Source: Phocoena phocoena
Lineage: Eukaryota > Chordata > Mammalia > Artiodactyla > Phocoenidae
DNA length: 64,000 nt
Assembly (NCBI RefSeq): GCF_963924675.1
Contig: NC_089227.1
Location: 49,470,080 to 49,534,079 of the forward strand
Direction of reading: 5' to 3'
In this document: piece after piece, positions 11,459 through 22,829 of the stretch
Position numbering within the stretch: position 1 is the stretch's first letter
Layout of the letters: the number at the start of each line of letters is the position of its first letter
Translations under genes and position numbers: made by a program
Notes under the pieces: generated by a model
What the model saw: only the letters and a program-made list of their open reading frames with translations
Told to the model about the DNA's origin: nothing
The model's database searches: none

Positions 11459-14400
11459 GTTGGTTTTGCTAGTGGCCAGTTAGCCCAGAAATAGCATTCT
11501 GCTTCACCAGAGGTGTAAGCAGCATTCATTTAGCATGTGGGCAGTGTGGTCAGATGGCTGCATTACCCTCAGCAGTGTTTACTCACTCTGTAATGAATGA
11601 CGTTGCCGGATCTGGGGAACTAAAGCATCTTTCTCAGCCTCTATCAATAAAGCTAACACAAATAAGGAAGTTACACGAATTCATAAACATTCTTTACCTG
11701 GTAAGCTCAGGGAAGAGAGAATTAACTAGGTTGAAGGTCAAGAGAAGTGAATAAACAGGGGACCAAGAGTCCCTGGTTTAAATAATTCTGCATCACTTTG
11801 ATGACTGCAGCCTCTCACTTCACTGACTCTCTCTGTTGCTCAGTTTCCCCTTTATTTCCTCCTCATATCTCATGAGGACATTACAAAGACAATTGATTAT
11901 ACCCTTGAAGGTACCTTATGCTCTTCAGAAGGAAGGTACCAGATAAACCCAAAGTATGCAGGTACATATCTTTACTTTTTCCTAAAGGTGCATGAGATGT
12001 GAGAGCGGGAACTTTTATACAGTTGAAGCCATTTTTTTCAGTCCATGCAGACAAGGTCTTTTCAGCAATCAGTTTTGTTTAACAGGCAAGCAGAATGTTT
12101 CTCTGAGCTAATCAGCTCATTAACATTTTTACAGATTTATGTACAACCGATCTTTCCTATGTTTCCGTATTCCCCTATGATAGTTCACTTAAGGAAGGGG
12201 CCAGAAACGGACTACTTGCCTCTGGGCATTTTCATTTCCTTTTTTAAAAGAGAACTATCAATATTTGTTGTTAGGGATTGGTTACCTCACTTGTTCAGAG
12301 AATTCTATATAAGATTCTAAGGTTCAAGCAGTAAGTTACCTGGCCACAGGCTTTAGTTCTCAAATGCCACGTGAGTAATGGAGGGGGATTGATTGGATTT
12401 CATCCTTCTATGGGTGAGTCGTAGCACCAGTGCCCACATCATCACAGATGAAGAGAAAAACTGCATTGCAAAAGCTTTGCAATGTCCTATTCAGTCTCAT
12501 GCAGGATTGGCTCACCCTTCACTTCTACAACCAAAAAGACAAAAATAAATATTTGGTGGATCAGTTATTTCAAACAGCTCCTCACCATGGCAGAAAGCAC
12601 CCCTCTCAGGTGTGGCTTTTAAATGGGAAAGCAGGAAACTGAAGAGCTAATAAGACTTAAAAGTGAATTTTGAAGTCAGTTTTTATTCCTAGGAATGCAT
12701 TGGAAAGGAGTGAGATCTATGTAGGAAACTTTAAATTTAGCCTTGCAATTAATCAGTACTCAGTTTCAAGATTTTATTGAGAGGACCTCTATCTGCTCAA
12801 AATACTACAGTTCTAAAGAGCCTGAGGCAGAGAAATGAGTGCTTGATTACGTATCAGAAGCCCCGCTTATATCTGTCGTAAGTAGAATAACTCAACTTGG
12901 AACTATGCCCATCTTCAATGCTGAAAACTCCTGAGGAATCAGCTGAGGTCCTTCACTGGCAATTCCAGGTGCTTTGGGAAGAAGTGAGAAACCAACACCA
13001 ACAACCCATGGAGCAGAAGGACCCAGACATGAGTAGGAGGATCTGTGTGAGAAGCAGCCAGAATGGCAGTTATGTGTGAAGATTAACAGCTAAATGCAAT
13101 GGTTTTGAGAAGAAAAGGAATAATAATAACATTACCAAGATCTCAAAATTGAAGTTAAGAAGGAAAATAAATTGATTACTAACTTTTTGAGTTTTTAAAA
13201 ATCAGAATCATCTTTGAGTTTGTTGTGATACATGTACAGATGCATACTCCTCTTCTCTCTACTTACTGTACATTTCATTGCCCATTTAGCACTTCTTTTG
13301 GGGAATTGGACAGAAAGCAATGGCATGAAATGAACAAATTTATTACTTGCTAACAGGTCTAATATTAGGTTAGTTGAGTAAGTTAGTCATTATCTATAGA
13401 TTCCTTTTATCATAGCCTCTGAACACCTCTATACCAAAGAAAATCAAGAGTTGATCTTAAGTAAAAACAAAACTCTAAACCAAAATCCCCTTGACACAAA
13501 AATGATAGGATGAATCACCTATTCAGTCCTAGGATGAATAGCCTAGGACTGCCATGAGAGCTTTAACAAGTAGAATAGAAACAGGCAGTTTCCAGAAAAA
13601 TCTAAAGCTAAGATATTCCAAAGTAACCTAGCAGGTCAAATGAGATAAAGAACTCTTCAGATGATTTATCAAGGGCAAAGAGTCCTCTAGGTGGATCTGT
13701 ATAAATATAAAGGACTGAAAGTGGCCAGAAGTACAATGAAAATAGAATGAGTTTGGGAGGAGGAGGGGAACCAGACTTTAGCTAAGTGATTGGAAAACAG
13801 TGTTTACAAGCATAACAGTATCAAATATAAGGAATAGGAGTTAATGAAACATGAATGCCAATTTCAATAAAATACATGTTGATTTTAACCAGACAGACAT
13901 ACACTACTGTACTTTCCACATACATCCAAGCCTTACTTTTTAGAGCCCATTACTGCATTCAAACCAAAACCTCTTCTTTTGTGTGTTCTGTATTTCTTGG
14001 TACTGTCTTCACTAACTTGCAATGTGATGAAGGCTTCTGCCTGTAAGTTATCCTTTTTTTCTAAACCACCCTTGCACACATGATTGGCGATTAGTGTCAG
14101 AAAGGTAAGACTGAGATGTAATATAAAGGATAGTAATATATGCTCTTTGATTCTAAGCTATCCTGATATCTTCTCTTTTGCTATTTTTTTCTACTGTATT
14201 TCCTTTACAGTACTGCCAGCTTTTTTCTTAAATGGAGAAAAAAAGTGATAGTTTGTCCAGCTATTCCTCTCTGACCTCATAGCTATGCCACTGCACAAAC
14301 TACCATAGGGCCAGTGCAGGGAACTGTAGCAAGGAGGAAATGGATATTGAAGGGAAGTTAAATAGTTCTAATTTTCTAATCTTAACCTCTTCCAGTTGTT

Positions 14401-14470
14401 TTCAACTATGCAATGTAGTGGGAATACTATTACTAGTCTGCCAATCTTTTTAACGTGCCACATTTTCTAG
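11459..14470 (+). other. HEPACAM2: HEPACAM2 last intron
   Basis: Three kilobases lie between the weak donor at 11459 and the acceptor 'cattttctag' ending at 14470. Apart from a 10-bp dyad at 13524-13551 (cagtcctagg, 8-nt spacer, cctaggactg) I see no repeat family or coding signal here. Confidence 0.8.
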
Positions 14471-14584
14471 ATGCCAACGAGATCTGTTCCAACCTCTGAT
14501 GGTGTACCAGGGCAAGATTTGCACAGTACAATTTACGAAGTTATTCAGCACATCCCTGCCCAACAGCAAGACCATCCAGAGTAA
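14471..14584 (+). CDS. HEPACAM2: HEPACAM2 terminal coding exon and stop
   Basis: The exon begins in phase 0 after 'cattttctag' and encodes MPTRSVPTSDGVPGQD, then LHSTIYEVIQHIPAQQQ, ending DHPE and TAA at 14582-14584. Comparison with the remembered human tail shows a handful of substitutions (for example MPTRSVPTSDGV for IPSRSVPASDCV, and STIYEVI for STVYEVI) and no frameshift. The T-I-Y-E-V-I string fits the TxYxxV/I pattern of an immunoreceptor tyrosine switch motif. The stop codon overlaps a strong splice-donor-like sequence (CAGA/GTAAGT at 14577-14586). Confidence 0.93.
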   Translation: MPTRSVPTSDGVPGQDLHSTIYEVIQHIPAQQQDHPE

Positions 14585-14770
14585 GTATGAGCTTGCATTT
14601 GATGATGCTACATTGAAAGGACTCAGCATGCATCCCCAGCTGTCCCCAGAGTTTATTGAAAGGCTCAGAAGAAAAAAATATTAAAAATGAAATTATAGTG
14701 TCTGTACATTTGAACAGACTTTCCCACCTGAAAATAGTTTTAATAAATAAAACAGGCTAACACACAAGTA
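14585..14770 (+). other. HEPACAM2: HEPACAM2 3' UTR (short form)
   Basis: About 185 bases follow the stop codon and run to just beyond the poly(A) signals. There is no recognised repeat in it. The exact cleavage site cannot be seen; a longer alternative 3' end remains possible. Confidence 0.7.
14742..14751 (+). terminator. HEPACAM2: Overlapping AATAAA polyadenylation signals
   Basis: Two overlapping hexamers (AATAAATAAA) lie 158 bases after the HEPACAM2 stop. They are the first canonical poly(A) signals downstream on the + strand. Confidence 0.75.
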
Positions 14771-17700
14771 TCTTCTGGGGCCAGTGGACCAGATGCAGAG
14801 CTCTAGAATCTAGCATTTCCCCCAGGGAATCCACATCTTGGTAAGAAAGGGGTCTTTAGACCAGTTCTCAAGCCATCTTGGTTATCTTGATGATTTTCCA
14901 GTGACTGTGGTAGTTTTAAAGCCAGTGATCTATCACTACAAATAGGACCAGGAAAAAAACAAACCCACAAAATGTGCCCAACAGTGTCACCATCAAACGC
15001 CCACCTCTCACATATTCAAAGCAGTCTACTCCCAAGTGAATAAAACCACTGGCCTCACACCCAGAGAAGTAAAACTTAAGCTGAGGCCAAAGCCAGGAAA
15101 CTGCTTATCCAGTTAACCTCGGGGCTGACACCAAGCAGTTGCCTTCCCTTCCCATTTGTGGAAAACTAAGCCTACAGCCTTTTGAAATAGTGAAATGAAC
15201 TTCCCTTTTTTGTGGGCTGTAGCTGCCTGCAGGCGTAACTGCCACAAATCATCTTCCATCATTTCTTTATTTGTCATTTATTGACTTTGAAAAGAACATC
15301 AATAACCACACACAGGAACTTCCCCTTTGGCAAAAGAAACACTTTTAGTGAAGTAATTCATGCACACCTCTGGGTAAATATCAAAAAATAACAGCTAGGA
15401 TAAATGCATGGGAAACGGTCTTCCGGGGAGGAGACCCAGTCCTGGGGGTACTATGCAGTCATTTAAGGGCTAAATAAGTGGCGAGAGCACCTCAGAGGAC
15501 CCCATCAGTGCATTCCTTCTTGTCTCAGGGAGCCTGGAGAAAAGGGAATCAGGTTAATTAGGAGCAGACTCTGATGGAACTGGGAGCTTCTGGTTTGAAA
15601 AGAAAAGAAAATTGCTTTATAGCATTATGTTATTAATCTAATAGAACACAATAGTGGAATGTTATTCCATGACAGTTTAAAAAAAGAAACCTCTCTAAAA
15701 TGATATTTAATCCTCTTTACTTTGGAGAATAGAAAATGAAGGGATATTTTTCTTTGTTAAAAATAAGGAATATAAAGAATTTTGGGAGTATGTCTGCTTC
15801 CTAATTTTAAGATTGTATCCAATCAAAAATATTACCCTATTTAAATTCATTTGTTTTTCTATATGTCCTTTATTCTATGTATCTATTTTTCCAGTTAGCC
15901 TTCAAACAAACCAAATGAAAACTTGAGGTTTATCTTTTAAGACTCCTAACAATGAAATAAATGATGATTTTAAACTGTGGAATATGGCAGCTATAATTTC
16001 AGAGCACCAAATAAAGTGATTTGGTGGGGTTTGCAGGTGAAAAAAATGATTCCTTAAATTAAAAAAAAAATCATCCTCTGAAATTAGACTGCTTTCAGAC
16101 ATGAGCAATGTATCTACAATTTCTTGGGAGTATAAAATTTGATTTCAGAAATAAACTTTGAAAGTTAAAAATAAAGCAGAAAAGCTCTTTTTCCAGCACA
16201 TGAAGGACTATTTAACTGCTGTTGAGAACATGCTCTTTCCAGGGACAGTCCATGCAAGAACTCCCTCATACTCCCATCCCCAGTGCCTTCTCCTCCCCAT
16301 CTCCATAGCCTCTCTCTTCTCACCTCCTTCTGCCCCATCTTCTGAGGAAGTTGCCCTTTGTGTGTCTTTGTCTGGACTTCACCTCCATCCTGAGATGTCT
16401 TCCCTCTCTGAATCTGCCTTCTCTTTTCTTCTCTTTCTCTGTAAGACTGTCTCCTTTCTCTCTAATATCTCTTTAAAATTTTTCCTCCTCTTTCTCCCTT
16501 CCAGCTCATCCTAAAGAGGAGCCAACATTTTTACAAGTGTTGTTTTCCTTGAATACAGATGTGTTACCTATTCTAAATTTTAAAAACAAACAAATAGAAT
16601 ATTTTCTCTTTATTTCATTAGAAACTGTTTTGCACTTGTTTTATTTACAATCAATCCACAAACATCTCCAGGTCATTAACTATGTCCTAGGGACAGAGAT
16701 TAAATAAGACTCAGTCTTTTAAAGATTTCATAGCTTAGTGGGCTCCTGTTTGCTTATTTTAACTAAAGATCAGTGATCCTCAGTAGAATAAATATTCCTC
16801 AATAGAATAAACATTCCCTAAACATTCAGAGACCCTTTTTCTTTCCTATGGTTTTATTCTCTACGTCCAATTAAATTCAAAGATCAATTTCATGAATAAT
16901 GCAGTATTATAGGTGGTTAGTGAATCTCCCCCATTCCCAAAGTAAATGTGCCAGGTCTGGGTGAAGAACTCTAATTTCCTGCTTTCTTTTACCTCTATTT
17001 GACAGTTGGTTCTGAGATAGAAACACAGCCAAAATTTTTTTCCTTTGGCTCCTAGACTATTCTAGCAGTGTTGTTTTCATTACTACATGCATCTATTACC
17101 TAACTGAACTGGTGTTTAACAAATTGGTAAGTTGGCCTGTGTTCATATTCTGCTACTCAGCCCAGTTATTTGTTTATTGAACTTATGGCTACATTTATTT
17201 AAATGCTGTCTGTTGACCTCATTAAATGCTCTTGGCACAGTTTGTTTTGAACTCGACTTGCTCACAGGACGTCCAAGTAAGTAAACCTTTTAGTTTCAAA
17301 AGGAAATTATCTACAGAATTTAGTGATTGCTTACTCTTTATACTTATTGGTTTGTAAATGTAATTTTCTTAAACTAGTTCAAAACACTCATATTATTTGC
17401 AGCTGTGGAAAAGAATAAAAGAATTTAAGGTTCTTCGACCTGTAGACCTGGAAATCTATAGAACATTTTACACATCTCTTTGCCAGGTGAGCATTCATGG
17501 GCAAAGCAATGCATTGAAGCGAAATAATGAAAGCACATATTGAGGAAAAACAGTGAAAATGTATATTCATCCGGAATCACTGAAGGAATCAAACCCGATA
17601 CCTCTTACTCATCACTCCTTTTAATGCAGAATAGAGTCATTTATAAAAATCAGACTGCAGGTTTTCCAGCATACACACAATGCATTGTGCTACAGAGGAG

Positions 17701-18700
17701 CATGGTGGGGAAAGAGTTCTCAGCGGACAGTCTTTATTGCCCTGACGGAAGGAAGAAAAGGACGGGACTTTCCAATTACTATTTTGGTATCAAGTTTCCT
17801 ACAACGCTCAATTAGTTCTAATCTATATGTTCCATTTCATCAGCATTGACACTATCCTATCTAACCTACAAGTGTGGAAACCTTATATTAGTAAAAATTT
17901 CAGCAGGCTTTGTTTTATTAAATTCTCATTACTGTTAAGATTGCTGTATTTTTTTATGTCATTCCCAAACTTCCTTCTTGCTATTTGTACCACAGAATAA
18001 TAAAGATGATTGTCACAAAAGCAAGACTGTGCCTTCTAGGTTGTCAATCACCAATGGTGTTTTTGAAAAGACTTGTAAAATGCTGAAGGAAATGACTTAG
18101 AGTCTTATTTTTATTTTTGTTCAAAGAAAGATGGATTCAAATAAATTATTCTGCTTTTGCTTTTATATGGCCTTGATTCTTTGTATTTTAGAGTAAAAAT
18201 TTTACATAAAATAACATTATAGAATTAGATTTTTTATCCTTATTTCCCAATGTGCATCATAGACAGCTACTAAAATAAGACTCTTGCACTCATATAACTA
18301 TTTACATTCAGGCTTGAATTTTTTACTTTATTGAGTTGTGGATTCTACTTGTATATTGCTGTAGTTTAAAAAATCAGTTAGAAACTAAACAGTAGAATTA
18401 AAAAACACCATTTTATAACCCCCAAATGAAATAACTGATTCAGATAACAATTATCATTAGTCAAGACTGCTAGATAAAAGGTACCAGATAAAACTACCAA
18501 GGGTTAGGTTGCAGAAACTCTGTGAGAGAAAGGTGATCTGAGACCTAGAGAGAAGCAGGTATACAGAGTGGCACGGGTAACTCTTCAGGGTACAGTGAGT
18601 CCCAGGGAGTGGGAATGGAGCAGTCAGTCTTGTAGATCTTGAAGATGAAAGATTATGTCAATTTATGTTTACTGACATTGGCTACAGACACTCTGACCTG
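14771..18700. other. Intergenic, largely unique sequence
   Basis: No repeat family or coding gene is recognised. A possible alternative exon with good splice sites lies at 17403-17486 (see findings). Reading frames such as 16158-16514 and 17540-17815 show no familiar protein and are not called genes. Confidence 0.6.
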
Positions 18701-18864
18701 CCAATGCCACTCTTTAGAATTTTATTCTGGCTAAATAAAGGTAGAAACAACCTAAATATACAACAATGGGGGATTTAAAAATGACATTAGTGACATTAGG
18801 TCCATAAAATGATTCACCTTGCAACTATTAAAAAAGAAGAAATATGATTATATTTTCTGACTTT
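18700..18864 (+). mobile_element. Old L1 3'-end fragment
   Basis: The text 'aggtagaaacaacctaaata' and 'aacaatgggggatttaaaaa' matches the conserved L1 3' region that reads 'caacctaaatgtccaacaa'. The fragment is degenerate and ends at the palindrome that follows. Confidence 0.5.
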
Positions 18865-18900
18865 AATAATAGGCCATTAGACGTCTAATGGCCTATTATT
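18865..18900. repeat. Perfect 36-bp palindrome
   Basis: The arm aataataggccattagac (18865-18882) is followed immediately by its exact reverse complement (18883-18900), with no spacer and ACGT at the centre. It lies 20-40 bases left of an L1 insertion. Confidence 0.97.
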
Positions 18901-18935
18901 TTATACAGGAGAAAGAAATCAAAAGAATAGCATTT

Positions 18936-19803
18936 CTTGCAAATCAAAACTACAGTGAAGTATTACCTCACAGTGGTCAGAATGGCCATCATCAAAAAGT
19001 CTACAAAAAATAAATGCTGGAGAGGGTGTGGAGAAAAGGGAACCCTCCTACAGTGTTGATGGGAATGTAAATTGGTGCAGCCACTATGAAGAAGTATGGA
19101 GGTTCCTTAAAAAACTAAAAATACTTAGCATATGATCCAGCAATCCTACTCTTGGTCCTATATCTGGAGAAAACTCTAATTCTAAGAGATACATGCACCC
19201 CAGTGTTCACTGCAGCACTGTCTACAATAGCCATGACAAGGAAGCAACCTAAATGTCCGTCAACAGATGAATGGATAATGAAGATGTGGTATATATATAT
19301 ATATATATATATACACACAATGGAATATTACTCAGCAGTAAAAAAAGAATGAAATAACACCATTTGCAGCAACATGGATGGACCTAGAGATTATCATACG
19401 AAGTGAAGACAAAGACAGAAAAAGACAAATATCATATGATATCGCTTATATGTGGAATCTAAAAAAATGATACAAGTAAACTTATTTACAAAACAGAAAT
19501 AGACCCACAGACATAGAAAAGAAACTTATGGTTACCAAAGGAGAAAGGGAGGGAAGGGCTAAATTAGGAGCTTTGGATTAACATATACACAGTGCTGTAT
19601 ATAAAATAGATAACCAACAAGGACCTACTGTATAGCACAGGGAACTCTACTCAATATTTTGTAATAACCTATAAGGGAAAAGAATCTGGAAAAGAATATA
19701 TAATATATGTATAACTGAATCACTTTGCTGTACACCTGAAACTAACACAATATTGTGAATCAACTATACTTAAATTGAAGAAATAAAATTTTTAAAAATA
19801 ATA
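18936..19803 (+). mobile_element. 5'-truncated L1, 3' end with target-site duplication
   Basis: The element carries the end of ORF2 (the stretch that reads 'ggagagggtgtggagaaaag') and the full cetartiodactyl-type 3' UTR, finishing in an A-rich tail. The flanks 'aaaagaatagcattt' occur on both sides (from 18919 and from about 19807), giving a target-site duplication. A TA microsatellite has grown inside it at 19290-19312. Confidence 0.9.
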
Positions 19804-20075
19804 AAAAAGAATAGCATTTTTTAAAAACGTATTTCAAGTGAACCACTATATTTATACTATACCTTCCATATTTTCATAGAAGAACATGGTGAAAGGAAAA
19901 TTAAGACTAAATCTTACAACCTACCCTATCTTCTTTCCCGGTTTTCTTTCTCTACCACCATTATATATTTTTCTGCTGGAAAAGTCCATCAGTTCCACCA
20001 CAAATATTCTTCTACATTTGGTAAAAAGAAAAAAAAATTATCTAATTAGAGAAGGAATCCCGGCCCATTGTTAAA

Positions 20076-20092
20076 TATATATATATATATAT
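20076..20092. repeat. (TA)n microsatellite
   Basis: A short pure TA run interrupts otherwise unremarkable AT-rich sequence between two L1 remnants. Confidence 0.85.
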
Positions 20093-20169
20093 ACTTGGAA
20101 ATGCAGAAGGCTAACCATAAGACAATTAAAATCACCTGTAGAGAGTAGATCTGAAATATTCTCATGACC

Positions 20170-20325
20170 AAAATAAACAAATGTAATTATGTGAGGTGAT
20201 GGATGTGTTAACTAACCTTATTGTGATAATTATTTCACAATATATACATGTACCAAATCACCACACCTTAAAGTTATACTATGTTGTATGTCAATTATAT
20301 CTCAATAAATCTGGATAAAAATTTA
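20170..20325 (+). mobile_element. L1 3'-terminal fragment
   Basis: The phrases 'gatggatgtgttaactaacc', 'ttatttcacaatatatac' and 'gtcaattatatctcaataaa' are the conserved 3' end of mammalian L1MA/L1MB-type elements. Only about 150 bases remain. Confidence 0.8.
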
Positions 20326-22084
20326 AAATCACTTGTAATCTCACCTCCCAGAAATAACCTGTTAGCATTTTCCCAGGTTAGTTATGCATACGTTTATTCC
20401 TACTCCTTCCAGTTCCAGAAAGGATTTATGGTAGCTCATATAAATGCATAGTATAACAAGATAAAATACACCCCCAAAAATAAAGGTGATAAAGAAAACA
20501 GGATGAAGGAAGAATTAGAGTTTACAAAGGCAAGGCGAAAGAAGAAATGAGGTTAATAACTAGTATGATGAATTTCCCTTCATCTGAGAGTATTGTTTTA
20601 TACCACTGAGATCATGCGGCATATACAGGAGGATTTCTAAGGAGGGGCCTCTGAACTGAATGCGATTTGTTAGTTGTCAGAGCCAAAGAAAGGCTGAAAT
20701 CTTACTGCAGGGCTAGGAGAGAGCAGGTCAGCTTTCCCAGTCACCCAGTCACCCCAGATACATCTGTCTCTCCCCTCCTTTCTCAAGTTTGAATCCCCTC
20801 CTGGAGACCACGTGTCTTCTTACTTGTAGAGCAGACCCTAACTACAATGAGCTACTGCTGCATCTCTGTGTTCTCTTTTCTAGACCCAACTCTGGGACAC
20901 TTTAAAACATAGACAATCTTAAACAGCCTTTTAATAGGTAATAATACATTCACATGATTCACAAATCAAAATCCTATTAAAAGTATGCACTAAAATAACT
21001 GGTTTTTGTTAGTTTTTGGTTTTGGTTTTGGGTTAGACTAGTTCTGTGTATCCCTCCAGACTTTCTTACCACAACCAAGGGAAATACAAACACATACACT
21101 TATTTTTTTCAAACTCACTTTTCAATCACTTGCTATTTCTCTCACTTCTGTGTCTCTCTCTCACACCCAAAAACACACAGACTCAGTGCGTGGTTCCACT
21201 CAAAGCAGCAAGGAATTGCGGAAGGGAGAAGTGTGAAAGGATCTAGAATCCAATTAACTTTTGCTGTCACTGGTGTGTAACACTGGATGACTCACTGCTT
21301 TTTTAGTAAGTGGGGATGAAAATCTCATAAATTAATCAAGATTTCCAAGGGAAGTGATGAACCAACCCAGATGTTCACCTAATTAACAAATTAATCTTTA
21401 AAAACCAGCCTAAAGTTCCTTCCTTATTACTAAACATAATCTTGGCTGTTGTTAATTAAAATTTTTAACTTCATATTACTGCTTCTAACTTGGAATAGAT
21501 TCATATTCCTCCTGCTTATTATTTTGAAAGAATATATCCTACTGATAGAATTTTAAGCAAAAATTAAAATACTTATGAATAAAAGTTTTCCTTGTTTCTT
21601 TGACATTTGTGCACTTCCATATTAATAAGACAATTTCAGTTAAAATAAACTGCAAAATACACTCTTAAGACGATTTATGTGATCCCTCAGTTTTATAAGA
21701 TCATGCACCTTATAAGGTTCTGTTTAATAAAATTGAATGATAGAATAGTACATGGCATATAGGTAGCTATTTTACTATGTTATTAAAGATTTAACTTATT
21801 TTTAGAAAGTTTTAATTTTCTGCTTCTGTATGCTTCTACCTCTATGCATCCCTGTGAACTTCTCTGTCATTCTTACATATTCCTCTAAAGTTCATGTTCA
21901 TATACATATGAATGTGTATGTTTTAGTTTCATAAGGCAGTAAGAAAGCAGAGATTCCTTTCTCATGAGTAGGCAGAAATCAGACACAGCACTTGGATTTA
22001 ACACTGGTACTCTCCTTCCTTCTCATCTGCCAGGTACACTTTTTACTGGAATTACCGTGTTAACCTTGAAGTTTACAAATACTT
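20326..22084. other. Intergenic, nothing recognised
   Basis: AT-rich unique-looking sequence without a gene, RNA or clear repeat family. Confidence 0.6.
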
Positions 22085-22192
22085 TTACATCCACTACCCC
22101 CACTGATCTTCACAAGAGCCTTGTGGGCTAGAACAAGCATACCTGCTTTACAGATGAAGGAACAAATACTCAGGAAATGAAAAGATTTGCTC
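22085..22192 (-). mobile_element. MIR fragment
   Basis: The run 'cttcacaagagccttgtggg' followed by 'tttacagatgaaggaaca' is the reverse-strand MIR core. It abuts a DNA transposon on its right. Confidence 0.65.
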
Positions 22193-22462
22193 AAGTCCCT
22201 TATATAAAATGTATTTGTACATAACCTACACAATCGTCCCCTATACTTTAAATCATCTTTAGATTACTTATAATACCTAACACAATGTAAATGCTATGTA
22301 AGTAGTTGTAAACACAACGTTAGTGCTATGTAAATAGTTGCCTGCACGGCAAATTCAAGTTTTGCTTTGGGGAACTTTCTGGAATATTTTTTCGGGTGTC
22401 TTCAATCTATGGTTGAATCCATGGATGCAGAACCCACAGATGTGGAGGGCTGACTATATTTG
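22190..22462. mobile_element. Tigger/MER2-like DNA transposon remnant
   Basis: The element contains 'actttaaatcatctttagat', 'taatacctaacacaatgtaa' and the terminal phrase 'atggatgcagaacccacaga' followed by 'tgtggagggctgactat'. This is the end of the TcMar-Tigger group that starts cagtcggccctccgtat. It is a nonautonomous, diverged copy. Confidence 0.75.
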
Positions 22463-22732
22463 TTTGGTTTTTGTTTGTGTCTGAGAACTTTCTCGTTTGA
22501 ATATGCTCCTAGTGAAGATGCTTAAGTTCTACAAAAACCAGTTGTCTGAAGAGGTGGGGACTTCAGAGACCATGCCCCCATGACATCCATCTCTTCTGAG
22601 TGTCCCATATGGCATCCATCCCATTATATGCACTTTAGAACACAGACAATAAATGGTTTTTGAATTGTAATGAATTGCATTACCTATGCTTTGTATATTT
22701 AATGAAGACACCAGGGATAGGAGGCAAATAAT

Positions 22733-22760
22733 ACTATTGGAAACAGTAGTTTCCAATAGT
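22733..22760. repeat. 12-bp inverted repeat with 4-nt loop
   Basis: actattggaaac (22733-22744), loop agta, then gtttccaatagt (22749-22760) form an exact hairpin. Confidence 0.95.
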
Positions 22761-22829
22761 CTTCCAGTTCTTTGAGACTGACTCTCAGGGCACTTGATAA
22801 CTTTGGGAGCCATTTTTCCTTGCTTCCTG

